Shown one piece after another: positions 1 through 6,741 of a stretch of DNA of 23,905 nt. Position 1 is the first letter of the stretch. The number at the start of each line of letters is the position of its first letter. The notes below the pieces were generated by a model. The model was not told the DNA's origin and made no database searches. It saw nothing but the letters and a program-made list of their open reading frames with translations. This stretch comes from Arthrobacter sp. (GTDB taxonomy: Bacteria > Actinomycetota > Actinomycetes > Actinomycetales > Micrococcaceae), in contig JAODMS010000188.1 of the NCBI GenBank assembly GCA_025464925.1, positions 1 through 23,905 of the forward strand. The letters run 5' to 3'. The translations under genes were made by a program, and so were the position numbers.

Positions 1-1832
1 CCAACCCCGACTTCCTGTTGCTGGACGAGGACCCCGACACCCCGGGGATGGATCCGGAAAAGCTGGCGGCCATGCCCATCCCGGTGTACCCGGCCACGGC
101 GAAGCTCACGAGCTGGTCCATCCAGAAAGTGATCTCGACGCTCCTGGACACCGTTGATCTGGAGACCCTGGGAGACCCCCTGCCGGCGGACGTCGCGGCC
201 CGGGAGAAGTTCCTGCCGGTCGCGGAGGCCTACCGGCTGATCCACGCCCCGCAGACCCCCGGCGACTGGCAGCGCGCGCGGGACCGCTTCCGGTACCAGG
301 AAGCCCTGGTGCTCCAGTCTGCCCTCGCCCGGCGGCGCGCCCAGCTTGCCGCGGAGGAAGCCACGGCCCGCCGGCCGGTCGCTGACGGCCTGCTGCCCGC
401 CTTCGACCGCCAGTTGCCGTTCACACTGACCGCCGGCCAGTCCGCCGTCGGCAAGACGCTTTCCCAGGAGCTCGCCCAGGACTCACCGATGAACCGGCTT
501 CTGCAGGGCGAGGTGGGTTCCGGCAAGACGATCGTGGCCCTGCGCGCCATGCTGCAGGTGGTCGACGCCGGGGGACAGGCGGCCCTGCTGGCGCCCACCG
601 AGGTCCTGGCCGCCCAGCATTTCGAATCGATCCGCCGGACGCTTGGTCCGCTCTCCCGGGACGGGTTGCTCGGCGGCTTCGGGGCGGACGCCGTCCAGGT
701 CACGCTCCTCACCGGCTCCATGCCCACCGCGGCGCGGAAGCAGGCCATGCTGGACGCCGCCTCCGGAACGGCCGGAATCGTGATCGGCACGCACGCCCTG
801 CTGAGCGAGAACGTCTCCTTCTACGACCTCGGGCTGATCGTGGTGGACGAACAGCACCGCTTCGGCGTGGAACAGCGTGACGCCTTGCGATCCAAGGCCA
901 GCAAGCCGCCGCACCTGCTGGTGATGACCGCCACCCCGATCCCGAGGACCGTGGCCATGACGGTGTTCGGCGACCTCGAAACCTCCGTGCTGGATGAGCT
1001 CCCGGCCGGCCGGGCCCCCATTTCGACGCACGTCGTCGGGCTCGCCGAAAACCCGGGGTGGGCCGGGCGGATCTGGTCCCGTTCCCGGGAAGAGATCGAC
1101 GCCGGCCACCAGGTCTACGTCGTCTGCCCCAAGATCGGCACGGACGACGACGGCGACTTTAGCCCGGGCGAGGCCGAACCGACCGCCGCGGATCTGGAGG
1201 GGGACAGCGGGGCCCGGGAACTGGCGTCCGTGACCGGCGTCGTCGAACATCTCCGGGACGAGCCGGCCCTGGCCGGCGTGCCCGTGGCGCCCCTGCACGG
1301 CCGGCAGGACCCGGCGCTCAAGTCCGAGACCATGGCCTCGTTCACTGCGAATGAGACCAAACTGCTGGTCTCCACCACCGTGATCGAGGTGGGCGTGGAC
1401 GTCCACAACGCCACGCTCATGGTGATCCTCGACGCCGACCGGTTCGGCATCTCCCAGCTCCACCAGCTCCGCGGCCGGGTTGGCCGCGGCGGGCTGCCCG
1501 GGACCTGCCTCCTCGTCACCACCCTGGAGCCGGGCCACCCCAGCCGCCGCCGCCTGGACGCGGTGGCGGCCACCACCGACGGCTTCGAGCTCTCGCAGGA
1601 GGACCTCAAGCTGCGCCGCGAGGGCGACATCCTGGGCGCGTCGCAGTCGGGTGGCCGTTCCACGCTGAAGCTGCTGCGCGTGCTCGAACACGAGGACGTG
1701 ATCGCCCGGGCCCGGCAGGACGCACAGCGCATCGTGGGATCCGACCCGTCACTGGCGGCCCACCCCGGCCTCGCCGAGGCAATAGACGAATACCTGAACC
1801 CGGAGAAGGAGGCGTTCCTTGAACGCGGCTAG
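1..1832 (+). CDS. recG: ATP-dependent DNA helicase RecG, 5'-truncated by the window edge
   Basis: RecG remodels stalled replication forks and Holliday junctions. The frame is open from base 3, so the first TTG (position 18) is not the true start. About 605 codons are present, and the N-terminal part of the wedge/OB domain lies outside the window. Superfamily 2 helicase motifs are in order: motif I GEVGSGKT (nt ~507-530), Ia APTEVLAAQHF, motif II DEQH followed by RFG (nt ~844-860), motif III TATPIPRT, motif V EVGVDVHNATLM and motif VI QLHQLRGRVGRGG (nt ~1456-1491). The DEQH box plus the C-terminal GDILGASQSG segment separates RecG from PriA and Mfd. An acidic, Gly-rich insert (around nt 1140-1215) lies in helicase domain 2. 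rsmD follows 24 bp downstream on the same strand, the usual actinobacterial order. The ending at TAG 1830-1832 is clear. Identity is very secure. Confidence 0.96.
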   Translation, partial: NPDFLLLDEDPDTPGMDPEKLAAMPIPVYPATAKLTSWSIQKVISTLLDTVDLETLGDPLPADVAAREKFLPVAEAYRLIHAPQTPGDWQRARDRFRYQEALVLQSALARRRAQLAAEEATARRPVADGLLPAFDRQLPFTLTAGQSAVGKTLSQELAQDSPMNRLLQGEVGSGKTIVALRAMLQVVDAGGQAALLAPTEVLAAQHFESIRRTLGPLSRDGLLGGFGADAVQVTLLTGSMPTAARKQAMLDAASGTAGIVIGTHALLSENVSFYDLGLIVVDEQHRFGVEQRDALRSKASKPPHLLVMTATPIPRTVAMTVFGDLETSVLDELPAGRAPISTHVVGLAENPGWAGRIWSRSREEIDAGHQVYVVCPKIGTDDDGDFSPGEAEPTAADLEGDSGARELASVTGVVEHLRDEPALAGVPVAPLHGRQDPALKSETMASFTANETKLLVSTTVIEVGVDVHNATLMVILDADRFGISQLHQLRGRVGRGGLPGTCLLVTTLEPGHPSRRRLDAVAATTDGFELSQEDLKLRREGDILGASQSGGRSTLKLLRVLEHEDVIARARQDAQRIVGSDPSLAAHPGLAEAIDEYLNPEKEAFLERG

Positions 1833-1856
1833 GACAACAAGCAAGGGAGCCGGCGC

Positions 1857-2501
1857 ATGAGCCGCGTCATCGCGGGCGCCGCCGGCGGAACGCCTCTGGT
1901 CAGCGTGCCCGGTTCGCTCACACGCCCCACGACGGACCGGGTCAAGGAAGCGCTGTTCTCCCGGCTGGACGCCTTCGACACCGTCGCCGGCGCCCGGGTG
2001 CTGGATCTCTATGCGGGCTCGGGCTCGCTGGGCGTGGAGAGCGCCAGCCGCGGCGCAGATTCGGTGGACCTGGTGGAATTCGATGCCAAGGCCAGCGCCG
2101 TCTGCCAGCGGAACGCGGACATGGTCAACACCGTCCTGGGCCGCAAGGTTGTCTCCGTGCACCGCTCCAAGGTCGAGTCACTCCTCGAACGGACCGTGGC
2201 GGGCGCCCTGTGGGACCTGGTCTTCCTGGACCCGCCTTACCCCCTGGACGAGCCGGCGCTGGGTGCCGTGCTGGCGAAGCTCGCCCCCTACCTGGCGGTG
2301 GGCGCCGTCGTGGTGGTGGAACGTTCCGCCCGGACCCCGGAGCCGGCCTGGCCGGAGGGCATGGAACGGTTTGCCGAGAAGAAGTACGGGGAAACCCGGC
2401 TCTGGTTCGCCGAGCCCGGCCCCGAAACGGAGCCGGAGATCGCCGACGCCGCCGGGACGGAACCATCCCAGTCGGTACCCGAACCGGAGACGGGCAGCTA
2501 G
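1857..2501 (+). CDS. rsmD: 16S rRNA (guanine(966)-N(2))-methyltransferase RsmD
   Basis: 214 residues. RsmD methylates N2 of G966 in 16S rRNA within the 30S subunit, using SAM. The N-terminal signature RVIAGAAGG, then RPTTDRVKEALFSRL (residues ~23-37), the SAM-binding loop DLYAGSGSLGVE (50-61), the acidic ribose-binding strand VEFD (73-76) and the catalytic N6/N2-methyltransferase motif DPPY (125-128) are all present. The last ~28 residues (from about 187) are a low-complexity Glu/Pro/Thr-rich tail beyond the core fold, so the protein is somewhat longer than typical RsmD. ATG 1857 is preceded by AAGGGAG with good spacing. The gene is probably co-transcribed with recG. Its stop is only 3 bp from the stop of the convergent gene at 2505, with no visible terminator between them. 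Confidence 0.95.
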   Translation: MSRVIAGAAGGTPLVSVPGSLTRPTTDRVKEALFSRLDAFDTVAGARVLDLYAGSGSLGVESASRGADSVDLVEFDAKASAVCQRNADMVNTVLGRKVVSVHRSKVESLLERTVAGALWDLVFLDPPYPLDEPALGAVLAKLAPYLAVGAVVVVERSARTPEPAWPEGMERFAEKKYGETRLWFAEPGPETEPEIADAAGTEPSQSVPEPETGS

Positions 2502-2504
2502 CGG

Positions 2505-3290
2505 TCAGTCGGAGAGCACATCCAGTCCGACGCCGGAGAGCACCTTGGCGGGGTGTGGTCCGCGCGCGGTGAGCGCAGCGGTCCACGGCTCGGGCCAGGT
2601 CCCCTGCGTCGCGGTCAGGATGAAGTTTCCGGGATACCGGCCGGTGAACATTCCGGATTCGGCGGCGGCCGAGACATCGGCCATCGCCCGGCGCAGGGCG
2701 GCCACCTGGCTCCGGACCAGGGTCAGTCCAGGTTCGTCGCCCACGTTGACAATCAGCACGCCGCGCGAGGTCAGCTTCGCGGCGGCCTCCTGGTAAAACT
2801 CGGTGCAGGCGATATGGTCCGGAGCCTCGGGCCCGGAGAAAATGTCCAGGATCACCACGTCGAAGCGGAGGTCCGCCGGAAGCTCCGCCAGGGCGTCGCG
2901 GGCGTCGCCGATCAGTGCGTGCAGCTCCGTGCCCTCGGGCAGGGGCAGCTGCTGCAGCACGAAGTCCAGCAGTTCGCGTTCCAGCTCCACGGCGTACTGC
3001 ACCGAGCCGGGCCGGGTGGCCTGGATGTAGCGGGCAAGCGTCAGGGCGCCCGCCCCCAGATGGAGCGCCCTGATCGGCTCGCCCCACGGCGCGGCAAGGT
3101 CCACCACATGGCCGATCCTGCGCAGATATTCATAGAAGATGTCCCCGGGGTCCGCCAGATTGACGTGCGACTGCTCCGCCCCGCCGATGCTGAGCACGAA
3201 GCCGCCGTCGGTGAAGGGATCGGGCTCGATGGTGGCGTGCTGCCCGGTGGTCCGGAGGAAACGCGATGCCTGCCCCTGTTGCTCCGGCAC
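2505..3290 (-). CDS. Spermidine-synthase-fold (SAM/dcSAM-binding) protein
   Basis: 261 residues from GTG 3290, which lies 2 bp after the stop of the upstream aminotransferase, so translation is probably coupled. The Rossmann methyltransferase/aminopropyltransferase fold is visible: HLGAGALTLARY (residues 77-88, motif I), acidic strand VELE (101-104), GDARDAL (128-134) and VVILDIFSGPEAPDH (145-159), followed by the conserved FYQEAAAKL helix and GVLIVNV strand. This matches the family commonly annotated as spermidine synthase or 'fused MFS/spermidine synthase' in actinobacteria, but no transmembrane MFS part is present. True aminopropyltransferases carry DxxDP at the active-site strand. Here the second Asp position appears as Ser (D149-I-F-S152-G-P), so polyamine synthesis is doubtful. 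It could instead be an uncharacterised SAM-dependent methyltransferase. Last gene of the three-gene - strand operon. Confidence 0.82.
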   Translation of the reverse strand: MPEQQGQASRFLRTTGQHATIEPDPFTDGGFVLSIGGAEQSHVNLADPGDIFYEYLRRIGHVVDLAAPWGEPIRALHLGAGALTLARYIQATRPGSVQYAVELERELLDFVLQQLPLPEGTELHALIGDARDALAELPADLRFDVVILDIFSGPEAPDHIACTEFYQEAAAKLTSRGVLIVNVGDEPGLTLVRSQVAALRRAMADVSAAAESGMFTGRYPGNFILTATQGTWPEPWTAALTARGPHPAKVLSGVGLDVLSD

Positions 3291-3292
3291 GC

Positions 3293-4501
3293 TCAGAGCC
3301 TGTCGCGAAGGGTGGCGAGCCGCTCGGCGGCTTCTTCGAGGACAGCGGTTTTTTTGCAGAACGCGAACCGCAACAGGCTGCGGGTGCGCTCGGCGCCTTC
3401 CGGGTGGCAGAAGACCGGCACCGGGATCGCGGCGACGCCCACCAGCGCCGGGAGCCGGCGGGCCAGGTCCACGGCATCGGTGATCCCCAGCGGTGAGGTG
3501 TCGACGTTCACGAAGTACGTCCCCTGCGGGGTGAAGACGTCCAGCCCGGCCGCCCGCAGGCCTTCGCTGAGGATGTCGCGCTTGTACTGGAGCGTGTCGG
3601 CAATCCCGGCGTAGTACTCGTCGGGCAGGCCCAGGCCTACGGCGATGGCGGCCTGGAACGGGGTACCCGAGCTGTAGCTGAGAAACTGCTTGACCGTCCG
3701 GGCGGCTGCCACGAGGTGCTCCGGGCCGCTGAGCCAGCCGACCTTCCAGCCGGTGAAGGAGAAGGTCTTGCCGGCGGAGGAGATGGTCAGGGTGCGATCG
3801 GCGGCGCCGGGCAGGGTGGCGACCGGGATGTGCCGGACGCCGAAGGTGAGGTGTTCGTAGACTTCGTCGGTGATGATGACGGCGTCGTACCGTGTGGCCA
3901 GCTCGACGACGCGCTGAAGCACCTCGCGGGGGAAAACCGCGCCGGTGGGGTTGTGCGGATTGTTGATCAGCACCACCCGGGTGCGTTGGCTGAAGGCCGC
4001 TTCGAGGGCGGCCAGGTCCGGCATGAAGTCCGGCGCCAGCAGCGGGGCCGTGACATGGGTGGCACCGGAGAGCCCGATGATCGCCCCGTAGGAATCGTAG
4101 AACGGCTCGAAGGTCAGCACCTCGTCGCCGGGGCCGACCAGGGCAAGCAGCGAGGCGGCGATGGCTTCGGTGGCGCCGGTGGTGACGATGATTTCGGTCT
4201 GCGGGTCCGGGGCCAGCCCGTAGAACCACTGCTGGTGGGCGGAGATGGCCTCCCGCAGCTCAAGGATGCCCTTGCCCGGCGCATACTGGTTGGCGCCCGC
4301 CGCGATGGCCGCCTGGGCGGCCTCCTTGATCTCCACGGGCCCGTCCTCGTCCGGGAACCCCTGGCCAAGGTTGATGGCGCCCGTCTGGAGCGCGAGCGTG
4401 GTCATCTCCTCGAAGATGGTCACGCCCAGGGTTCCGTCGGCGGAGAGTAGATTGGCGCCCCTCGCGGCGCGCTTCCACGGGGCCTGTATCGGGGAGTTCA
4501 T
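3293..4501 (-). CDS. PLP-dependent class I/II aminotransferase (KAT/YbdL/DapC-like)
   Basis: 402 residues, a normal length for the family. Fold-type I aminotransferase hallmarks are in order: N-terminal INLGQGFPDEDGP (43-55), NQYAPGKG (71-78), TTGATEAI (107-114), FEPFYDSY (131-138), NNPHNPTG (180-187), TDEVYEHLTF (211-220), the PLP-lysine segment SSAGKTFSFTGWKVGW with K245, and the substrate carboxylate Arg in LLRFAF (R378). The FEPFYDSY and GKTFSFTGWK blocks resemble kynurenine/glutamine transaminase-type enzymes, methionine aminotransferase YbdL and actinobacterial DapC-type proteins, so substrate cannot be fixed from sequence. The ATG (4499-4501) overlaps the stop of the upstream SDR gene as ATGA, and the downstream gene starts 2 bp after its stop, so all three are one operon. 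It is a general transaminase; which amino acid it serves is unknown. Confidence 0.92.
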   Translation of the reverse strand: MNSPIQAPWKRAARGANLLSADGTLGVTIFEEMTTLALQTGAINLGQGFPDEDGPVEIKEAAQAAIAAGANQYAPGKGILELREAISAHQQWFYGLAPDPQTEIIVTTGATEAIAASLLALVGPGDEVLTFEPFYDSYGAIIGLSGATHVTAPLLAPDFMPDLAALEAAFSQRTRVVLINNPHNPTGAVFPREVLQRVVELATRYDAVIITDEVYEHLTFGVRHIPVATLPGAADRTLTISSAGKTFSFTGWKVGWLSGPEHLVAAARTVKQFLSYSSGTPFQAAIAVGLGLPDEYYAGIADTLQYKRDILSEGLRAAGLDVFTPQGTYFVNVDTSPLGITDAVDLARRLPALVGVAAIPVPVFCHPEGAERTRSLLRFAFCKKTAVLEEAAERLATLRDRL

Positions 4502-5235
4502 CGTGAGCCCGCCTTGCTGGGCGCAATCAGCTGCGGTTGGCCCGCCGCGGCGCGCCAGGCCCGGCCGACGGCGTCCTCGGGGGTCATGAGCGGCGTCAGC
4601 AGCGGACCCCGCGCGCCCTCGAACATGCCGGTGGAGATGTAGCTGGGGCAGAAGGTGGTCACCTTGAGGTGGTGGTAGCCCTGCTGCTCGAGTTCCAGCC
4701 GGAGCGAGTCGCTCCAGCCGATGACGGCCCACTTGGAGGCCGCGTACACGCTCATCCGCGGGTTGGCGACGGTGCCGGCGGCGGAGGCGACGTTCAGGAT
4801 CCGGCGGGGCCGGCCGCCGTCGGCCATCATGTCCGGCAGGAAGGCGCGGGTGACGTACAGGGGGGCCAGCGCGTTGATGTCCATGGTCAGGGCGATGTCG
4901 CGATCCGGGCTGTGGTCCCAAAAATGCGCTCCGCGCACGATCCCGGCGTTGTTGACCAGCAGCGCCAGCGGCCCCTCGGACCGGCTTTCCTCCGCGGCCG
5001 TGGCGATCGCGTCGCGGTCCGCCAGATCCACCTGCCGGGTGACGGCACGCGCCCCGAGGGCGGTCACCTCGCCGGCGGTGCGCGCCAGGCCATCGGCGTC
5101 GACGTCCCACAGCAGAACGACGGCGGCGCCCTCGCGGGCGGCGCGGAGGGCGTAAAGCCTGCCCATACCCATGGCGGCTCCGGTCACGAGAACCACGCCG
5201 CCGGCCACGGTGAAAGGAATGTTGGATGCTGACAT
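4498..5235 (-). CDS. Short-chain dehydrogenase/reductase (classical SDR)
   Basis: 245 residues from ATG 5235 (MSASNIPF). Classical SDR features are present: cofactor loop TGAAMGMG (18-25), an Asp ending beta-2 (LLWDVD) that suggests NAD preference, NNAG (95-98), catalytic Ser in NVASAAG (S151), YAASK (Y164, K168) and the PSYISTGMF segment after beta-6. The TGMF and LLTPLMTPEDAVGRAW region resembles retinol-dehydrogenase-10-like SDRs, which normally continue for several tens of residues; this one ends abruptly after QLIAPSKAGSR, so the C terminus may be shortened. An upstream extension of the frame to 5316 would run antisense into coaD and is not favoured. The start is only 43 bp from the divergent coaD start. 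Its stop overlaps the aminotransferase start by 4 bp. Substrate unknown. Confidence 0.88.
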   Translation of the reverse strand: MSASNIPFTVAGGVVLVTGAAMGMGRLYALRAAREGAAVVLLWDVDADGLARTAGEVTALGARAVTRQVDLADRDAIATAAEESRSEGPLALLVNNAGIVRGAHFWDHSPDRDIALTMDINALAPLYVTRAFLPDMMADGGRPRRILNVASAAGTVANPRMSVYAASKWAVIGWSDSLRLELEQQGYHHLKVTTFCPSYISTGMFEGARGPLLTPLMTPEDAVGRAWRAAAGQPQLIAPSKAGSR

Positions 5236-5261
5236 CCAGTCATGGTAACCCGGTCCGCGGA

Positions 5262-5279
5262 TACGGTAGGTTCGGAGCA
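5262..5279 (+). promoter_or_regulatory. Candidate -10 element(s) for a leaderless coaD mRNA
   Basis: TAGGTT at 5267-5272 (and overlapping TACGGT at 5262-5267) match the actinobacterial TANNNT -10 consensus. With six bases between 5272 and A5279, the expected transcription start falls on the A of the coaD ATG. No good Shine-Dalgarno lies at normal spacing, and no strong -35 is seen. The opposite strand reads TACCGT over the same bases and may serve the divergent SDR operon. Prediction only. Confidence 0.4.
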
Positions 5280-5785
5280 TGAGACGTGCCGTATGCCCTG
5301 GCTCCTTCGACCCCATTCACAATGGACATCTGGAAGTAATTGCCAGAGCCGCCAGCCTCTTTGACGAGGTCATCGTGGGAGTATCCACCAACTACGCCAA
5401 GAAATACCGCTTCAGCCTCGAGGAGCGGATCGATATGGCCAAGGAGACGTTCGCCTCCTTGCGGGGCATCGTGGTGGAGCCGGTGGGGGAGGGCCTCCTG
5501 GCGGAGTATTGCCGCCGGCGCGGCGTGTCCGCCATCGTCAAGGGGCTGCGCTCGTCCTCGGTCTTCGATTATGAGTTGCCGATGGCCACCATGAACCGCC
5601 AGCTCACCGGCGTCGAGACGGTGTTCCTGCCGGCCGAGGGCCACTACCTGCATCTGTCATCCACCCTGATCAAGGAAGTGTTCACCCTGGGCGGGAACGT
5701 CTCGGAGTTTGTTCCCAGATCCGTGCTGAAACGGCTGCACTCCGGCGCGCCTGTCCGGGAACAAGTACGCAAAGGGTACGCTTGA
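5279..5785 (+). CDS. coaD: Phosphopantetheine adenylyltransferase
   Basis: 168 residues, close to the usual ~160. The enzyme transfers AMP from ATP to 4'-phosphopantetheine, the penultimate step of coenzyme A synthesis, in the cytosol as a hexamer. The nucleotidyltransferase signature is intact: CPGSFDPIHNGH (6-17, with the HxGH motif), KKYRFSLEER (41-50), KGLRSSSVFDYE (88-99, the substrate-binding Lys/Arg loop) and YLHLSSTLIKE (123-133). ATG 5279 is chosen because the protein starts exactly at the family N terminus. CGGAG lies too close to the ATG to act as a normal ribosome site, which fits leaderless translation. It is divergent from the SDR operon and is followed by a ~145-bp gap holding the yceD operon promoter. 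Confidence 0.96.
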   Translation: MRRAVCPGSFDPIHNGHLEVIARAASLFDEVIVGVSTNYAKKYRFSLEERIDMAKETFASLRGIVVEPVGEGLLAEYCRRRGVSAIVKGLRSSSVFDYELPMATMNRQLTGVETVFLPAEGHYLHLSSTLIKEVFTLGGNVSEFVPRSVLKRLHSGAPVREQVRKGYA

Positions 5786-5868
5786 TCGGTACTCGGCGGC
5801 CTGCTGCCGGTTGCGCGGCCCGAACCATGGCCGGGGTGCAGTGCTGAACTGCCAGCCCGCCGCCCGGT

Positions 5869-5898
5869 TTGAGTCCGTCCGGAAGTTCAGGCTAAGAT
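5869..5898 (+). promoter_or_regulatory. Probable sigma-70-type promoter of the yceD-rpmF-rnc-mutM operon
   Basis: A -35 hexamer TTGAGT (5869-5874) and a -10 hexamer TAAGAT (5893-5898) are separated by 18 bp. The expected start site is around 5905, about 27 bases before the proposed yceD start. It lies in the non-coding gap after coaD, with no other gene start nearby, and is the best-looking promoter in the window. Confidence 0.6.
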
Positions 5899-5921
5899 GG
5901 TACGTCGGTCATATGTTCAAC

Positions 5922-5934
5922 AGGAGTTCTCATT
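5922..5934 (+). promoter_or_regulatory. Shine-Dalgarno AGGAG placed for an ATT start codon
   Basis: AGGAG at 5922-5926 is followed after five bases by ATT (5932-5934), in frame with yceD. No ATG or GTG exists in that frame between the upstream stop TAA (5893-5895) and the TTG at 5956, and that TTG has no purine-rich ribosome site in front. The site therefore decides the start. ATG 5913 in another frame encodes only seven codons (MFNRSSH) and stops at 5934-5936, overlapping this site. Confidence 0.5.
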
Positions 5935-6480
5935 AAACGAGATGCTAGTTCGCCCTTGGCGTTCGACGTCAAGGACCTCGGACGTAGTCCGGGAACCATG
6001 CGGACGCTGACGGAACATGTACCCGCACCGAGTGACCTTGGTGTGGCGCTCATTGGCGTGCAGAAAGGCTCGGATGTCGAGCTGGATCTGCGGCTGGAGG
6101 CCGTACACGAAGGAATTTTGGTATCTGGAACCGTCAACGTCGAAGTTACTGGCGAATGCGGCCGATGCCTGGATCCCCTTGCGTATGACCTTGAGGTCGA
6201 TGTGCAAGAACTTTTCTTCTACGCGGACGCTGTGTTCTCGGATGAAGAAGACGAAGAAGAGCAACGTCGAATCGAGCACGATCTAATCGATCTTGAGCCG
6301 GTGTTGCGGGACGCAGTTGTCACTATGCTGCCGTTCCAGCCGGTGTGCCGGGAAGACTGCCAGGGCCTTTGCTCCGAATGCGGAGTTCGCCTGGAAGACG
6401 AGCCGGGGCATCACCACGAGGTCGTAGATCCTCGCTGGGCTGCCCTAGCCGACTTGGCTAAGCCTGACCGGCAAAAATGA
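5932..6480 (+). CDS. yceD: YceD/DUF177 family protein (bL32-associated)
   Basis: 182 residues if started at ATT 5932, or 174 from the conventional TTG at 5956. The protein begins LAFDVKDLGRSPG, the typical DUF177 N terminus, and has six cysteines in two groups: CGRC, then a C-x3-C-x3-C-x2-C cluster about 60 residues later (CREDCQGLCSEC). These probably bind a metal. An acidic stretch DEEDEEEQRR separates the two groups. DUF177 proteins are almost always encoded directly before rpmF, as here (36-bp gap), and the E. coli relative YceD is tied to 23S rRNA/50S maturation; the exact role is not settled. Local GC is visibly lower (roughly half around 6241-6300) than in the neighbours. The gene heads an operon with rpmF, rnc and mutM. 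Identity is firm, start position uncertain. Confidence 0.92.
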   Translation: MKRDASSPLAFDVKDLGRSPGTMRTLTEHVPAPSDLGVALIGVQKGSDVELDLRLEAVHEGILVSGTVNVEVTGECGRCLDPLAYDLEVDVQELFFYADAVFSDEEDEEEQRRIEHDLIDLEPVLRDAVVTMLPFQPVCREDCQGLCSECGVRLEDEPGHHHEVVDPRWAALADLAKPDRQK

Positions 6481-6516
6481 TTTGTAAGTGTTGGACTAGA
6501 GAGAAATGAGTTAGCC

Positions 6517-6720
6517 GTGGCTGTTCCCAAGCGGAAAATGTCTCGCTCGAATACCCGCGCCCGTCGCTCCCAGTGGAAGGCAACTGCCCCCCACTTGGTG
6601 AAGACTGTCGAAAACGGACAGGTTACCTACAGCCTGCCGCACCAGGCAAAGGTCGTTACCGACTCGGCCGGCACCGCGCTGTTCCTTGAATACAAGGGCC
6701 GCAAGGTCGCGGACGTCTAA
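6517..6720 (+). CDS. rpmF: 50S ribosomal protein bL32, cysteine-free form
   Basis: 67 residues from GTG 6517. The N terminus [20 protein letters not shown] is the standard actinobacterial bL32 start, and the Lys/Arg-rich character and C-terminal YKGRKV are typical. The middle contains no cysteine, so the CxxC...CxxC zinc knuckle found in zinc-type bL32 is missing; this is the zinc-independent ('C-minus') variant. bL32 sits in the large subunit near the peptide exit tunnel. The gene lies between yceD and rnc, its usual position, with a GAGAGAAATGAG purine-rich stretch upstream as ribosome site. Confidence 0.96.
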   Translation: MAVPKRKMSRSNTRARRSQWKATAPHLVKTVENGQVTYSLPHQAKVVTDSAGTALFLEYKGRKVADV

Positions 6721-6741
6721 TCCGCCAACAGGCTGAATAAG

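Noticed and set aside
483..1691. 402-codon open frame antisense to recG
   Set aside because: Composition is a mirror of the recG codons; no start region or motif supports it.
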